NCBI RefSeq assembly: GCF_042649685.1
Contig: NZ_JBHRZT010000067.1
Coordinates: forward strand, 62,001 to 126,000
DNA: 64,000 nt
Source of the DNA: Bacillus_BA songklensis
Lineage (GTDB): Bacteria > Bacillota > Bacilli > Bacillales > Bacillaceae_H
Direction: 5' to 3'
The stretch's first letter is position 1. Each line of letters opens with the position of its first letter. This document shows positions 1-8,415 of this stretch, in pieces. Under the pieces are notes generated by a model. It saw only the letters and a program-made list of their open reading frames with translations. It ran no database searches and was not told where the DNA came from. The position numbers and the translations under genes were made by a program.

Positions 1-1
1 A

Positions 2-43
2 TGTATGCAGCTGCACGGCGGTTATGGATATATGGAAGAATAG
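2..43 (+). pseudogene. C-terminal remnant of an acyl-CoA dehydrogenase
   Basis: Frame 2 from the window edge reads CMQLHGGYGYMEE and then stops. This matches the conserved HGGYGY segment near the C-terminus of acyl-CoA dehydrogenases, where roughly 40 more residues (the region with the YAGTNEI motif) normally follow. No continuation is seen in another frame after the stop, so the gene seems to be cut off by a deletion. Its N-terminal part lies outside the window, so the extent of loss is unknown. Confidence 0.5.
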
Positions 44-300
44 TTAAAAATAATCTTTTGGACGGCCTCCATTTTTATTGCCTGTTGCTTTTTGTTCGTT
101 TTGTCGGATAAATCCCGAAAAAATTGTACAAACAATATAGGTAATTGTGATTTATTTTATTATTATAATTATTATAAATATTAATACAAAACGATTTCGG
201 TTGCTTCTTTCTATGTCTTTGGAGAGGACATGTGTATTTTATTTAAGGGAGAAAATACAATCTTTTTAATAGCGGTGTTTGAAAAGAGGGGTAAATCCTG

Positions 301-319
301 AATAAATCCTGGATTTATT
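301..319. promoter_or_regulatory. Perfect inverted repeat upstream of kbl (candidate operator)
   Basis: The segment is AATAAATCC-T-GGATTTATT: 9-bp perfect arms around one central base. It ends 27 nt before the kbl start codon and just before the ribosome site GAGGGGG (about 332-338). Position and symmetry suit an operator or a small leader hairpin. No regulator can be assigned. Confidence 0.4.
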
Positions 320-346
320 CCAACCATCAATGAGGGGGTATATGAA

Positions 347-1537
347 ATGTCAAGCAAAACATTAAATCGATTTTTGAAAGAAAATTTGGGGAATTTACGA
401 GGAAAAGGACTTTACAACGTCATTGATCCGGTAGAAGGTCCAAACGGTCCGATGATCACCCTTGCAGGCAGAGAGCTAATTAATTTATCATCCAATAACT
501 ATTTAGGTTTAGCAACAGATCGACGGTTAATAGAGGCTTGCTTAGAAGCAACGAAAACATATGGGGTCGGAGCCGGTGCCGTTCGTACTATCAATGGAAC
601 GTTAGATATTCATGTCAAATTAGAAGAAAAGCTTGCCGAATTTAAACATACAGAAGCAGCCATTGCTTATCAATCGGGATTTAATTGTAATATGGCCGCC
701 ATTTCTGCAGTGATGGATAAACATGATGCCATTCTTTCAGATGAACTGAATCATGCCTCCATCATTGATGGATGCCGATTATCTAAAGCAAAAATTATTC
801 GCTATAACCATTCCGACATGGAGGATCTACGAATAAAAGCACGTGAAGCAAAAGAGTCCGGATTGTATAACAAAATCATGATTATTACCGATGGAGTGTT
901 CTCGATGGATGGGGATATTGCCAAGCTTCCTGAAATTGTGGAGATCGCCGAAGAGTTTGATTTCATTATATATGTTGATGATGCGCATGGTTCGGGTGTA
1001 TTAGGTAATGGTGCAGGAACGGTAAAACATTTTGGGTTATCGGATAGAGTGGATTTCCAAATTGGAACATTATCCAAAGCCATTGGTGTTGTAGGAGGCT
1101 ATGTAGCAGGAAAGAAAAATTTAATTGATTGGTTAAAAGTGAGAAGCCGTCCATTTTTATTTTCAACAGCTGTCACGCCGGGAGCGGTTGCAGCTTGCAT
1201 CGAAGCGATTGACATTCTCATGAATAGTTCAGAGCTTCAAAATAAGTTATGGGAAAATGCAGATTACTTGAAAAAAGGGCTGAAAAAATTGGGGTTTGAC
1301 ATCGGTAGAAGTGAAACACCGATTACACCTTGCATCATAGGGGATGAAGCGAAAACGCAACAGTTCAGTAAGAGGCTGAATGAAGAAGGTGTGTATGCTA
1401 AATCGATCGTATTTCCTACCGTTCCAAAAGGAACAGGCCGGGTACGAAATATGCCGACAGCCGCCCATACAAAGGAAATGCTGGATCACGCATTAACCGC
1501 TTATGAAAAAGTAGGCAAAGAAATGTCGATCGTTTGA
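347..1537 (+). CDS. kbl: Glycine C-acetyltransferase (2-amino-3-ketobutyrate CoA ligase)
   Basis: PLP enzyme of the alpha-oxoamine synthase family, 396 aa, the usual Kbl length. It converts 2-amino-3-ketobutyrate plus CoA into glycine and acetyl-CoA, the second step of threonine catabolism. Visible features are the substrate-loop segment LSSNNYLGL near residues 47-55, DDAHGSGVLG at 211-220 with the cofactor-contacting Asp and His, and the Schiff-base lysine K244 in GTLSKAIG. The ATG is preceded by GAGGGGG at good spacing. Threonine dehydrogenase (tdh), the usual neighbour, is absent: upstream is an acyl-CoA dehydrogenase remnant and about 300 nt of non-coding DNA, and a terminator follows at 1597. 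BioF and other family members are possible, but overall resemblance favours Kbl. Confidence 0.9.
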   Translation: MSSKTLNRFLKENLGNLRGKGLYNVIDPVEGPNGPMITLAGRELINLSSNNYLGLATDRRLIEACLEATKTYGVGAGAVRTINGTLDIHVKLEEKLAEFKHTEAAIAYQSGFNCNMAAISAVMDKHDAILSDELNHASIIDGCRLSKAKIIRYNHSDMEDLRIKAREAKESGLYNKIMIITDGVFSMDGDIAKLPEIVEIAEEFDFIIYVDDAHGSGVLGNGAGTVKHFGLSDRVDFQIGTLSKAIGVVGGYVAGKKNLIDWLKVRSRPFLFSTAVTPGAVAACIEAIDILMNSSELQNKLWENADYLKKGLKKLGFDIGRSETPITPCIIGDEAKTQQFSKRLNEEGVYAKSIVFPTVPKGTGRVRNMPTAAHTKEMLDHALTAYEKVGKEMSIV

Positions 1538-1596
1538 GCATGAATTTCCTGATGCAACACAGAAAAGCCCTCGAATCTTTATGGGAGTGTACAAAA

Positions 1597-1629
1597 AAGC
1601 CGGTCCCTAAATGGAACCGGCTTGTTGTT
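1597..1629 (+). terminator. Terminator after kbl
   Basis: Stem AAGCCGGTcc / ggaACCGGCTT (1597-1606 with 1613-1623, one bulge), followed by TGTTGTTAT. It lies 59 nt after the kbl stop. The T-rich tail is modest. Confidence 0.6.
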
Positions 1630-1924
1630 ATCGTGAATGGAAAATGCCGCATTTGCCGTTAATTTAATATAATGAAGTTTTAAACCACCACTCCTCAAAG
1701 TGGGTGTTCGCAGAAACGTTTCTGTCGTCCTCTGTCCATTAATGGGAGGCGTGACATTCCGGTTTCAATATAAAACTCCCTATATCAGCATAAAGGTTAA
1801 AACTTATTATCATCACGTACAATGCAGCTTGTATATACATATTACAGGATACACAACTTATTTGCAAGAGGGAAATTTTACTAAAATAATGGATAACGCA
1901 AACATTCAGTGTGTCGTAAATAGA

Positions 1925-1966
1925 CAAACACCCGCTCCCTTCTTGACAAAGGGGAGCGGGTGTTTG
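1925..1966 (-). terminator. Terminator for tRNA-Ala
   Basis: Perfect 15-bp stem (1925-1939 with 1952-1966, CAAACACCCGCTCCC and its complement) with a 12-nt loop. It begins 10 nt beyond the tRNA 3' end on the minus strand. The stem itself supplies a short T-rich run. Confidence 0.75.
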
Positions 1967-1975
1967 AAAATTCGA

Positions 1976-2048
<73 letters not shown>

Positions 2049-2088
2049 GTTACGTCGTTAAAGTCTTGCATATCAGCGACCTGAATTT

Positions 2089-2117
2089 ATAATACTATAA
2101 AATAAATTTGTTGGCAA
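2089..2117 (-). promoter_or_regulatory. SigA-type promoter of tRNA-Ala
   Basis: Minus strand: TTGCCA (2117-2112), 17-nt spacer, TATTAT (2094-2089). Transcription would begin near 2082, about 34 nt before the mature tRNA 5' end. Confidence 0.7.
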
Positions 2118-2222
2118 TCCCTAATTTGGCTATATTTCATTTTTTTTTTTATTCCAGCGCTTTGTGAAAATGGTCAGCTGATTGTTGCTGTATGTTAGAG
2201 AGGACATGGGGAATCTTGCTAT

Positions 2223-2256
2223 GAACGGGCTTACAAAGGTTGTGTGGATTCATATA
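2223..2256 (+). repeat. Deleted remnant of family-1 repeat
   Basis: GAACGGGCTTACAAAGGT is joined directly to TGTGTGGATTCATATA. These are two blocks of the family-1 element that normally lie about 100 nt apart, so both hairpins have been deleted. The rest of 2049-2364 shows no gene; it holds the tRNA promoter and the leader of the HAD gene. Confidence 0.55.
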
Positions 2257-2364
2257 TTTGTATTATAACTTTTCTACATAGCTTAAATCTATGCTATTGT
2301 AATAGAGAGAAGGATATTACTTATTAATCATGATCATCATTTTTTTAAGAGGGGATGATACATA

Positions 2365-3117
2365 TTGGCAGAGCGTAAAAACGTCAAAAAGGATTTTAAG
2401 CTGATCGCATTGGATATGGATGGAACGCTGTTGGATGAGAATGGAAAAATCTCCGAGGCGAATCGTGAAGCGATTGCGCAAGCCCAGGAAAAGGGAGTTC
2501 ATGTCGTGTTAAGTACAGGCCGCTCCATTTTTACTTGTCGTGAATTTGCTGAATCTCTTAAACTCTCTTCTTATCTTGTCACGGTAAACGGCAGTGAAAT
2601 ATGGGATTGTTCAGGGAATTTGTTGGAGAGAAACATACTTAACGCCGAGCATGTTCAAATGATGTGGGAGTTAACGAATACACATAAGACCCGTTTCTGG
2701 GCTGTTACAAGCGAGAAGGTATGGCGTGAAGAATTTCCGGAGGATATCTCCGCACAACAGTGGTTAAAGTATGGGTTTGATATAGACGATAATGAAGTGA
2801 GAGCCATCATTTTAAAGGAACTTTCTAAAAATGCCGGGCTTGAAATCAGCAACTCCAGTCCGACTAATATTGAAGTAAACGCAGTGGGAATTAATAAGGC
2901 AAAAGGGCTTAGGAATGTTTGCGGCAGACTCGGTATATCGATGGATGAAGTCATCGCGATGGGGGATAGTCTTAATGATATTGCCATGATTAAGGAAGCC
3001 GGCTGCGGTGTGGCAATGGGAAATGCACAAGATATCGTAAAAGAGGCCGCGGACTGGGTAACGGGCACGAACGCGGAAGATGGCGTGGCCCAAGCAATCC
3101 GGCATTGGGTGCTGTAA
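2365..3117 (+). CDS. HAD-superfamily phosphatase of the Cof type
   Basis: 250 aa, a C2-capped haloacid-dehalogenase phosphatase, probably acting on phosphorylated sugars or cofactors in the cytosol. Motif I is DMDGTLLD with nucleophile D17 and acid/base D19; motif II is STGR (50-53); a lysine motif lies in NKAKG (177-181); motif III/IV is GDSLND (200-205), followed by GVAMGNA typical of the Cof subgroup. The start is TTG at 2365 with AAGAGGGG 10 nt upstream; the nearby ATG at 2355 is out of frame. It is monocistronic, and a short family-1 repeat follows. The substrate cannot be read from sequence; YwtE- or YkrA-like proteins are the nearest type. Confidence 0.85.
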   Translation: MAERKNVKKDFKLIALDMDGTLLDENGKISEANREAIAQAQEKGVHVVLSTGRSIFTCREFAESLKLSSYLVTVNGSEIWDCSGNLLERNILNAEHVQMMWELTNTHKTRFWAVTSEKVWREEFPEDISAQQWLKYGFDIDDNEVRAIILKELSKNAGLEISNSSPTNIEVNAVGINKAKGLRNVCGRLGISMDEVIAMGDSLNDIAMIKEAGCGVAMGNAQDIVKEAADWVTGTNAEDGVAQAIRHWVL

Positions 3118-3180
3118 AATCAGCAAGGAATAACGATAACAAGGTACTGCTGATAAATCAATGTTTAATCAATACCTATT

Positions 3181-3330
3181 TATATAAATCCATTTTCATT
3201 TTTCGACATCAGCTTTGGCTTTTTAAGCTACTTACAGTTTTTCTGTCTTTACATCTTGAATAGGCTGAAAAGGTGAAAATCCGACATGGCCGCTTTTTGC
3301 CATGTCGGATTTTCAATGTGGATTAATATA
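3181..3330 (+). repeat. Family-1 repeat, short form (about 150 bp)
   Basis: It starts TATATAAATCCA and ends TGGATTAATATA, the two terminal inverted repeats. It keeps the CATCTTGAATAGGCT block but lacks the first internal hairpin. The second hairpin is a perfect 17-bp stem, 3274-3290 with 3299-3315, unrelated in sequence to the stems of other copies. The same short architecture occurs at 15192-15342. It probably also serves as a terminator for the HAD gene. A 21-nt fragment like the left end of family 2 follows at 3360-3380. Confidence 0.7.
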
Positions 3331-3408
3331 GAATGAGCCTTACAATGAGGAAGTAAAAGGGTCTGCCCATAAGTTCTGAAAAGAAAGAAATCCCGTTTTT
3401 AGGAGTCG

Positions 3409-3651
3409 TTACAACTTTTGGATAGAAAGGGATAAAGTTCTTTTCGGTTTACTCGTGGCCTTTTTCATCACTTCAAGAAAATAATGGTCACCGCTGGGAT
3501 TTTTAAATTGTAAAAGTTGTAAAGTGGCTTTTACATCATCCGTTGATAATCTCTTATATCCTTCATGATTACTCCTGGAGGTCTTTTTTACGTTCGCTCG
3601 CCTTTTGATTGCCGATTCATTTTTTTGATTTACACTTTTCTTTTCCAACAC
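3409..3651 (-). CDS. Small basic hypothetical protein
   Basis: 80 aa, GTG start, with GGTGGA about 8 nt upstream. Composition is basic and polar (KRRANVKK, SKPKRTL), with no signal peptide or membrane segment. It is divergent from the DnaD-like replication gene at 3750. I do not recognise the family. Length, codon pattern and a usable ribosome site support it moderately; it could still be a chance frame. Confidence 0.4.
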   Translation of the reverse strand: MLEKKSVNQKNESAIKRRANVKKTSRSNHEGYKRLSTDDVKATLQLLQFKNPSGDHYFLEVMKKATSKPKRTLSLSIQKL

Positions 3652-3749
3652 TACTTTTCCACCATTTTTTCTCCCGCAACTCCCCCAAATCCTATTTTTC
3701 TTCTATTTAATAAGTAGGGACAATTATGGAAGGAAAGGTGAGATGGAAG

Positions 3750-4778
3750 ATGAGTCGATTGCTATTAGAGGATAAACCATTGATCGTATTGCCGTCGCTT
3801 GCGGTAGAGGTGGGGCTGAATGAGTCGATTTTTTTGCAGCAGCTTCATTATTGGCTGCAGGGAAGCCCCAATGAACGGGACGGCCATGTGTGGGTGTATA
3901 ATACATATGAGCAATGGCAGGAACAATTTCCGTTTTGGTCGATTAGTACCATCAGAAGGATCGTCGCGAAACTGGAAACGAGCGGCTATATTATTTCATC
4001 CCAGTTCAATAGCTGCAAAACCGACCAAACGAAATGGTATCGAATTGATTATTCAAAGTTCCGGGAAGCGGACAGTCCATGTGTTCAAAATGGACAGGGG
4101 GATCATTCGAATTGGACCGACGATTCGTTCACATTGAACAAATCAATACAAGAGAATACTTCAGAGAATACCAACAGAAAAAAAGATGATGAAGAGCGCG
4201 GGCCGGCATTGTCGATAAAAGTTGATGAGAATAAGACTTGGCAAGCAGAAAGCGGGATGGAATCGTCCGATATGGCAAACTATGCGATGGTGCTGGAGAG
4301 GAAGTTCCTTAAGCGAAGGGGGCGTGGCCTGTATCCGAGTGCGAAAGATTTGCAAGCCATTCAAGAAGTGGTTCATAGCGGTATTTCTTGTGAAGATGCC
4401 ATCATATCGATGAATGAGGCGTTTGATGCATACAAGCCCAAATACCCCGGGGATGCGATTCATGCCTTTTCTTATGTGAAAGAACATATCTTTAGACAAG
4501 CCTATTTGAAAAAGGAACGGGAACGGGCGGCAACAGCAACGGGGCAAAAACATATGGATTTTTCCCGGTGTTCCATCAAAACCCATGATCGCTCTAAAGC
4601 CGTGAGAAGGGAAATGGTCCCTGCCTGGCTCGCAAACCCGCAAGCAGAACGGGAGAACCCTGGAAATCAATCTGATTTTGAAGAAGAAAAAATGAAACTC
4701 ATGGAGGAGCTCGCACAATATAAGAAAAAAGAAACGTTTGTTCAAAGCGAAAGGAGGAGAAATCATGCCTCCAGCTAG
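3750..4778 (+). CDS. DnaD-like replication initiation protein (phage/ICE type)
   Basis: 342 aa. The N-terminal part (about 1-110) is the winged-helix segment seen in Bacillus phage and plasmid replisome organisers: MSRLLLEDKPL, then GLNESIFLQQLHYWL, then STIRRIVAKLETSGYI as the recognition region. A polar linker (about 115-185) follows, and the C-terminal part has a DnaD-domain-like stretch (PSAKDLQAIQEVVHSG to FSYVKEHIF). Such proteins remodel DNA for helicase loading. The start at 3750 is preferred over 3726 because AGGAAAGGTGA lies 8 nt before it. No origin, integrase or helicase loader accompanies it, so it may be a domesticated or stranded element gene. A truncated paralogue lies at 32562-32696. 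Confidence 0.75.
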   Translation: MSRLLLEDKPLIVLPSLAVEVGLNESIFLQQLHYWLQGSPNERDGHVWVYNTYEQWQEQFPFWSISTIRRIVAKLETSGYIISSQFNSCKTDQTKWYRIDYSKFREADSPCVQNGQGDHSNWTDDSFTLNKSIQENTSENTNRKKDDEERGPALSIKVDENKTWQAESGMESSDMANYAMVLERKFLKRRGRGLYPSAKDLQAIQEVVHSGISCEDAIISMNEAFDAYKPKYPGDAIHAFSYVKEHIFRQAYLKKERERAATATGQKHMDFSRCSIKTHDRSKAVRREMVPAWLANPQAERENPGNQSDFEEEKMKLMEELAQYKKKETFVQSERRRNHASS

Positions 4779-4923
4779 TACTTCTATACAATTTGTCCTA
4801 AAAACAGGTAAATATTTGTGGGAAAGTACCGGTAGAGAGCAGGATGCGGCCGGGGAATCCGGGAAGGCTAATCTGCGGTCTCTTGATCCAATTTCATCAA
4901 ACTGTAAAAAAACCAGGCGATGA
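4765..4923 (+). CDS. Small ORF overlapping the DnaD-like gene end
   Basis: 52 aa starting inside the last codons of the DnaD-like gene (14-nt overlap) with a very strong ribosome site AAAGGAGGAGAAATC. The position fits translational coupling to a second replication gene, such as a helicase loader, but the product is not recognisable and the last third overlaps an opposing small gene (4868-5002). It is most likely the N-terminal stump of a deleted partner. Confidence 0.35.
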   Translation: MPPASTSIQFVLKTGKYLWESTGREQDAAGESGKANLRSLDPISSNCKKTRR

Positions 4924-5002
4924 CGGCACTCACAAAGAGGCATACCCCGAAGCTGACAAAAAAGGCTGTATGCATAATATATTCATCAATCCAATTCAAC
5001 AT
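4868..5002 (-). CDS. Small single-span membrane protein
   Basis: 44 aa read on the minus strand. It begins MLNWIDEYIMHTAFFVS, continues with a hydrophobic segment FGVCLFVSAVIAWFFYSL (about 18-35) and ends KLDQETAD. The ATG at 5002 is preceded by GAGGTGATTTT, a good ribosome site. An acidic N-terminus, one membrane span and a short polar tail are typical of Bacillus small membrane proteins. Family and role are unknown. It sits between the replication remnant and the P450 gene, transcribed away from the P450. Confidence 0.6.
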   Translation of the reverse strand: MLNWIDEYIMHTAFFVSFGVCLFVSAVIAWFFYSLMKLDQETAD

Positions 5003-5111
5003 AAAATCACCTCACTGTTTTTACTTAGTATGGGTGAAAATGAACCGAGACATGCAAAATGGTCTTATGGGACTTATATAGTTTCTGTTGATTGTTACTT
5101 TCGGTCAATTG

Positions 5112-5129
5112 ACAATTTTTTCAAATTGT
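5112..5129. promoter_or_regulatory. Inverted repeat upstream of P450
   Basis: ACAATTT-TTTC-AAATTGT, 7-bp perfect arms, overlapping a TTGACA hexamer at 5109-5114. This could be a repressor site over the P450 promoter. The -10 box is not obvious. Confidence 0.3.
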
Positions 5130-5170
5130 GTCCGTTGAAATAAGATTTTTAGAGTGTTATTTTAAAAAAG

Positions 5171-5182
5171 TGAACCGGTTCA
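5171..5182. promoter_or_regulatory. Palindrome TGAACCGGTTCA upstream of P450
   Basis: A perfect 12-bp palindrome 50 nt before the P450 start codon. Its symmetry suits a dimeric repressor. No adjacent regulator gene is present, so the controlling protein would be encoded elsewhere. Confidence 0.35.
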
Positions 5183-5232
5183 TGGGGAAATTTTCTGGTA
5201 TTTGTGAGGTACAAAAAAGGAGAGATGAAACC

Positions 5233-6450
5233 ATGGCAATTGAACGGAAGACAGCGAGTACAGCGGAGCGATATGCGAATCTCATCCCTATGAAAGAGCT
5301 TCGTTCGACCGCAGATCAACTATTTCCTTTTTCTATCTATCATACTTTACGACAAGAGACACCTGTCAGGTATGATGAGTCCCGAAGCTGTTGGGATGTG
5401 TTTCGTTATGAGGATGTTCATTACATCTTAAAAAATCCGAAGCTGTTTTCCTCTGAGCGCGGGGGAGGAAACTTGCAAGGAAGCATTCTGACAATGGATC
5501 CACCGAGGCATACAAAAATGAGAAATTTGGTGAACAAAGCGTTCACTCCCAAAGCGGTAAAGGATTTAACAAAAAGAATAGAAGATGTGACTCTTTATTT
5601 AATCGATCAAGTCAAAGAGAAGGGGACAATGGATCTTGTTCATGATCTTGCCGGTCCGCTTCCTGTTATTATCATCGCTGAATTACTGGGAGTCCCTGCA
5701 AAAGATCGGGAACTTTTTAAAACCTACTCTGATATTCTTGTGGCAGGAGCCGAGGATGATTCGGATGAATCCTTCCAAATCATGACACAAAAGCGCCGGG
5801 AAGGAAGCGGATTTTTAAAGGGCTATTTCAAGCGAATCATTGAAGAGAGAAAAACCAGTCCTGAAGATGATTTAATTTCGCTATTGTTAGCGGCCGAAAT
5901 CGATGGCGAAAAATTAACGGAAGAAGAGCTGCTTGCTTTTTGTGTTCTGCTGCTGGTTGCAGGAAACGAAACAACAACCAATTTAATTACGAATGCCGTC
6001 CGCTATATGACTGAAGATGAAAGTATTCAGGAACAAGCCCGGGCTAATCTTTCGTTAGTACCAAATTTAGTAGAAGAAACGCTTCGTTTTTATCCTCCTA
6101 TACAAGCAATAGGCCGTGTTGCAAAGGAAGATATTGAAATTGGCGGCCAAATGATTCAAAAAGGGTCACAAGTTGTTAGTTGGGTAGCCGCGGCCAATCG
6201 GGATGAACAAAAGTTTGAAGAGCCTGACCGTTTTCTGTTAGATCGTCGTTCCAATCCACATTTAGGGTTTGGATTCGGCATTCACTTTTGTTTGGGTGCA
6301 CCGCTTGCACGCCAGGAGGCAGCCGTCGTCCTCTCTACACTATTAAGTGCTTTCTCCAAAATAGAAAGAGTGGGAGGGGAAACGCTGGAGCCGATTCAAA
6401 GCCCGTTTGTTTTTGGGGTGAAAAGATTTCCTGTGGGATTTACTGTCTGA
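5233..6450 (+). CDS. Cytochrome P450, CYP109-like
   Basis: 405 aa soluble bacterial P450, close in pattern to the B. subtilis YjiB/CYP109 group that hydroxylates fatty acids, terpenoids and steroids. Visible motifs: MDPPRHTKMR (88-97), the I-helix oxygen-binding stretch AGNETTT (243-249), ExxR at E282-R285, and the heme loop FGFGIHFCLG with the axial Cys at C353. The start is set at ATG 5233 because AAAAGGAGAGA precedes it; an upstream in-frame start would add 35 residues of non-family sequence. No ferredoxin or reductase is adjacent, so general redox partners must be used. Two palindromes lie upstream and a shared terminator lies downstream. Confidence 0.9.
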   Translation: MAIERKTASTAERYANLIPMKELRSTADQLFPFSIYHTLRQETPVRYDESRSCWDVFRYEDVHYILKNPKLFSSERGGGNLQGSILTMDPPRHTKMRNLVNKAFTPKAVKDLTKRIEDVTLYLIDQVKEKGTMDLVHDLAGPLPVIIIAELLGVPAKDRELFKTYSDILVAGAEDDSDESFQIMTQKRREGSGFLKGYFKRIIEERKTSPEDDLISLLLAAEIDGEKLTEEELLAFCVLLLVAGNETTTNLITNAVRYMTEDESIQEQARANLSLVPNLVEETLRFYPPIQAIGRVAKEDIEIGGQMIQKGSQVVSWVAAANRDEQKFEEPDRFLLDRRSNPHLGFGFGIHFCLGAPLARQEAAVVLSTLLSAFSKIERVGGETLEPIQSPFVFGVKRFPVGFTV

Positions 6451-6509
6451 TCCATTCTTTTGCTAAAAGAGTGACGAAATGCCGATGGTAAAAGGGGCTT
6501 TTAATGAAG

Positions 6510-6552
6510 AGGGTGTCCGAAATGTACAAAGAACATACTTTTGGGACACCCT
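6510..6552. terminator. Bidirectional terminator between P450 and ZIP gene
   Basis: Arms AGGGTGTCC (6510-6518) and GGACACCCT (6544-6552), with flanking A/T pairs GAAA/TTTT, lie between two convergent genes (P450 plus, ZIP minus). The stem resembles the GGGTGTCC... element seen at the left end of family-2 repeats. Confidence 0.6.
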
Positions 6553-6577
6553 ATCAAATGATTTCATATAGAATAAA

Positions 6578-7309
6578 CTACAAAGAAAGTGAATCCAGCG
6601 CGAGTGAAGTCAGCAAGCCAAGGGCGGTAATAAGCCCGACGACAGGGCCTCCTTCCTGGTATGCTTCAGGCATCATGGTAGATGCCACCATCGCGATGAT
6701 ACCTCCGCCGGCAAAAGAGGCGATGATGGCGGTCATGCTGGCTGAAGCTCCCTCAAGGAAAGTAAAGCCTCCCAAAGAGCCGAGAGCTGATATAACAAAT
6801 ACGGAAGACCAAAGAAAAAGAATTTTCCTTTTAGAGTAGCCGCTCTTCTTCAATCCGGTCGTGCTTGATATTCCCTCCGGAATATTGCTCATGAAAATGG
6901 CAATGACGAGAAGCCAGCTCACCGCTTGTTTTTCAATCAAGCTTGCCCCGATCATGATTGATTCGGGAATGGCATCCATAACCGTTCCGGCAAAAATGGC
7001 GAGTCCCGAATTTCCGGGTGCATTTTCACCTGAGCGTTTCCGATTTTCTCCCCCCTGTTTGGAAATGAACAAGTCAAAGAGGGTAAACATTCCTGCACCA
7101 ATCAGGAATCCAATGGAGGTTTCTTTCATGCCCGCGTCGTCCATGGACTGTCCTAGCAGTTCATAAGCGGCAGCGCCGATCAATATGCCTGTCCCAAAAG
7201 ACATTATATAAGCAATGGCCTTCTTTTTAATGGGTAGAAGAAGGGCCAATAGGGCGCCAATCAAAACGGCAGATCCGGAAATGCCTCCCCAAAGCATTGC
7301 ATTCCACAC
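6578..7309 (-). CDS. ZIP-family metal transporter
   Basis: 243 aa, with about eight hydrophobic segments. The two metal-binding helices carry DAIPESIMIG (about 112-121) and SNIPEGISS (about 140-148), the hallmark HxxxE/NxxPE-type motifs of the ZIP (ZupT-like) family that brings Zn2+ or related divalent metals into the cytosol. A polar loop EN RKRSGENAPG separates helices 3 and 4. The start is GTG 7309 with AAGAAGGGA upstream. It is monocistronic, convergent with the P450, and no Zur or MntR-type box was recognised upstream. The substrate is unproven. Confidence 0.8.
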   Translation of the reverse strand: MWNAMLWGGISGSAVLIGALLALLLPIKKKAIAYIMSFGTGILIGAAAYELLGQSMDDAGMKETSIGFLIGAGMFTLFDLFISKQGGENRKRSGENAPGNSGLAIFAGTVMDAIPESIMIGASLIEKQAVSWLLVIAIFMSNIPEGISSTTGLKKSGYSKRKILFLWSSVFVISALGSLGGFTFLEGASASMTAIIASFAGGGIIAMVASTMMPEAYQEGGPVVGLITALGLLTSLALDSLSL

Positions 7310-7494
7310 GTAAATTCCCTTCTTTCCTTGTCTTTTTCCATATTTTTACCCGTTTTCGCGATAAAAAAACTTATGCAGTAGGTGAAGGAACAAGGCCCGA
7401 CACATAAACAGCGGCTTCTTCTTATAAATTCAGTACATGTTTCTTAAAGAGGCGGGGATATTATCCATATCTATATAAGAAGGAGACAACATCG

Positions 7495-8040
7495 ATGGAT
7501 TATAAAATGTTTAGAGCGATCAATCGGCTGGCAGGCCGTTATTCTGTTATGGATGAACTGATGATATGGATTTCAAATCGGGTGCGTTACGTGTATATAT
7601 TTCTGCTCGTGTTCATGTGGTTCCGAGACTATTCTTCTAAAAAAGCAAGTAGACATGCGGGGGTATCAGCACTGCTTTCTCTTTTTATTCACGGTTTCAT
7701 TAAGCGGGTTTATTTTAAGCCGCGGCCATTCGTGAAACGGCGTGTCGGGATATTGATTCCTTCAAAGAGGGATTCTTCCTTTCCGAGTAAACATACGATT
7801 CTTGTGTTCGCTGTATCCACTTCTGTCTTGCTTCGTGAACGTATGCTCGGAGCCTTCATGTGGGGATTATCGGTGTTAACGGGATTATCACGCATATGGG
7901 TAGGACATCATTATCCGTCCGATATTGTCGGAAGCGCCCTCATAGGCAGCGCTGCAAGTGTCGTGGTTGACAAAAATTCACGTTTCTTTGATGCTCTTGT
8001 TTATCGAGTGATGGATATGTTCAATAAAAGGATTCCATAA
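7495..8040 (+). CDS. PAP2-family phosphatase, BcrC-like undecaprenyl-diphosphatase
   Basis: 181 aa integral membrane phosphatase. The three PAP2 signatures are present: K75-PRPF, FPSKHT (96-101) with catalytic His100, and SRIWVGHHYPSD (132-143) with the second catalytic His. Family members recycle undecaprenyl pyrophosphate for cell-wall synthesis and can give bacitracin resistance. The ATG is preceded by AAGGAGACAAC. The serine-histidine motif reads PSKH instead of the PSDH of B. subtilis BcrC. It is monocistronic and followed 55 nt later by a family-2 repeat that can act as its terminator. Confidence 0.85.
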   Translation: MDYKMFRAINRLAGRYSVMDELMIWISNRVRYVYIFLLVFMWFRDYSSKKASRHAGVSALLSLFIHGFIKRVYFKPRPFVKRRVGILIPSKRDSSFPSKHTILVFAVSTSVLLRERMLGAFMWGLSVLTGLSRIWVGHHYPSDIVGSALIGSAASVVVDKNSRFFDALVYRVMDMFNKRIP

Positions 8041-8094
8041 AACGAGCGAGAATGAAGCCGTCATGGATGCGATAAGAAAATTTCAAATGTATAG

Positions 8095-8249
8095 GAGGGT
8101 GTCCCATAAGTCTCGAATTAATGATAAAAATTGATCTTTACTGAAAGGACCCGTCACGGAATCCTCTGATTTTGCTGGATTTTCATGATGGGTCCTTTCA
8201 GGAGGCTGACTCAAAAGGTATGGCTTTTTATACCATTTGAGTCAGCCTC
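8095..8249 (+). repeat. Family-2 repeat
   Basis: Begins GAGGGTGTCCCATAAGTCTCG. Hairpin 1 is GAAAGGACCCGTCA with TGATGGGTCCTTTC; hairpin 2 is GAGGCTGACTCA with TGAGTCAGCCTC, followed by TCTTTTTC, so it is terminator-competent. In hairpin 2 a C-G pair replaces the A-T pair of other copies (GAGGATGACTCA/TGAGTCATCCTC). Confidence 0.85.
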
Positions 8250-8415
8250 TCTTTTTCTCGTTCTGATGCCAAGAAATCGATGATTTACTCTTTTTCCTGG
8301 CAGCTTATGTTTTTATTTGCGTAAACCATTCAACCTGCGCCTTCTTTTTCACAGACCATTCATAAGCAACGCAAGCCCGGGATCCGGTCCCCAAAACAAA
8401 AAAACTTGTGACATA

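Noticed and set aside
4844..5143. 99-codon plus-strand frame
   Set aside because: No ribosome site, and it overlaps the better-supported small minus-strand membrane protein at 4868-5002.
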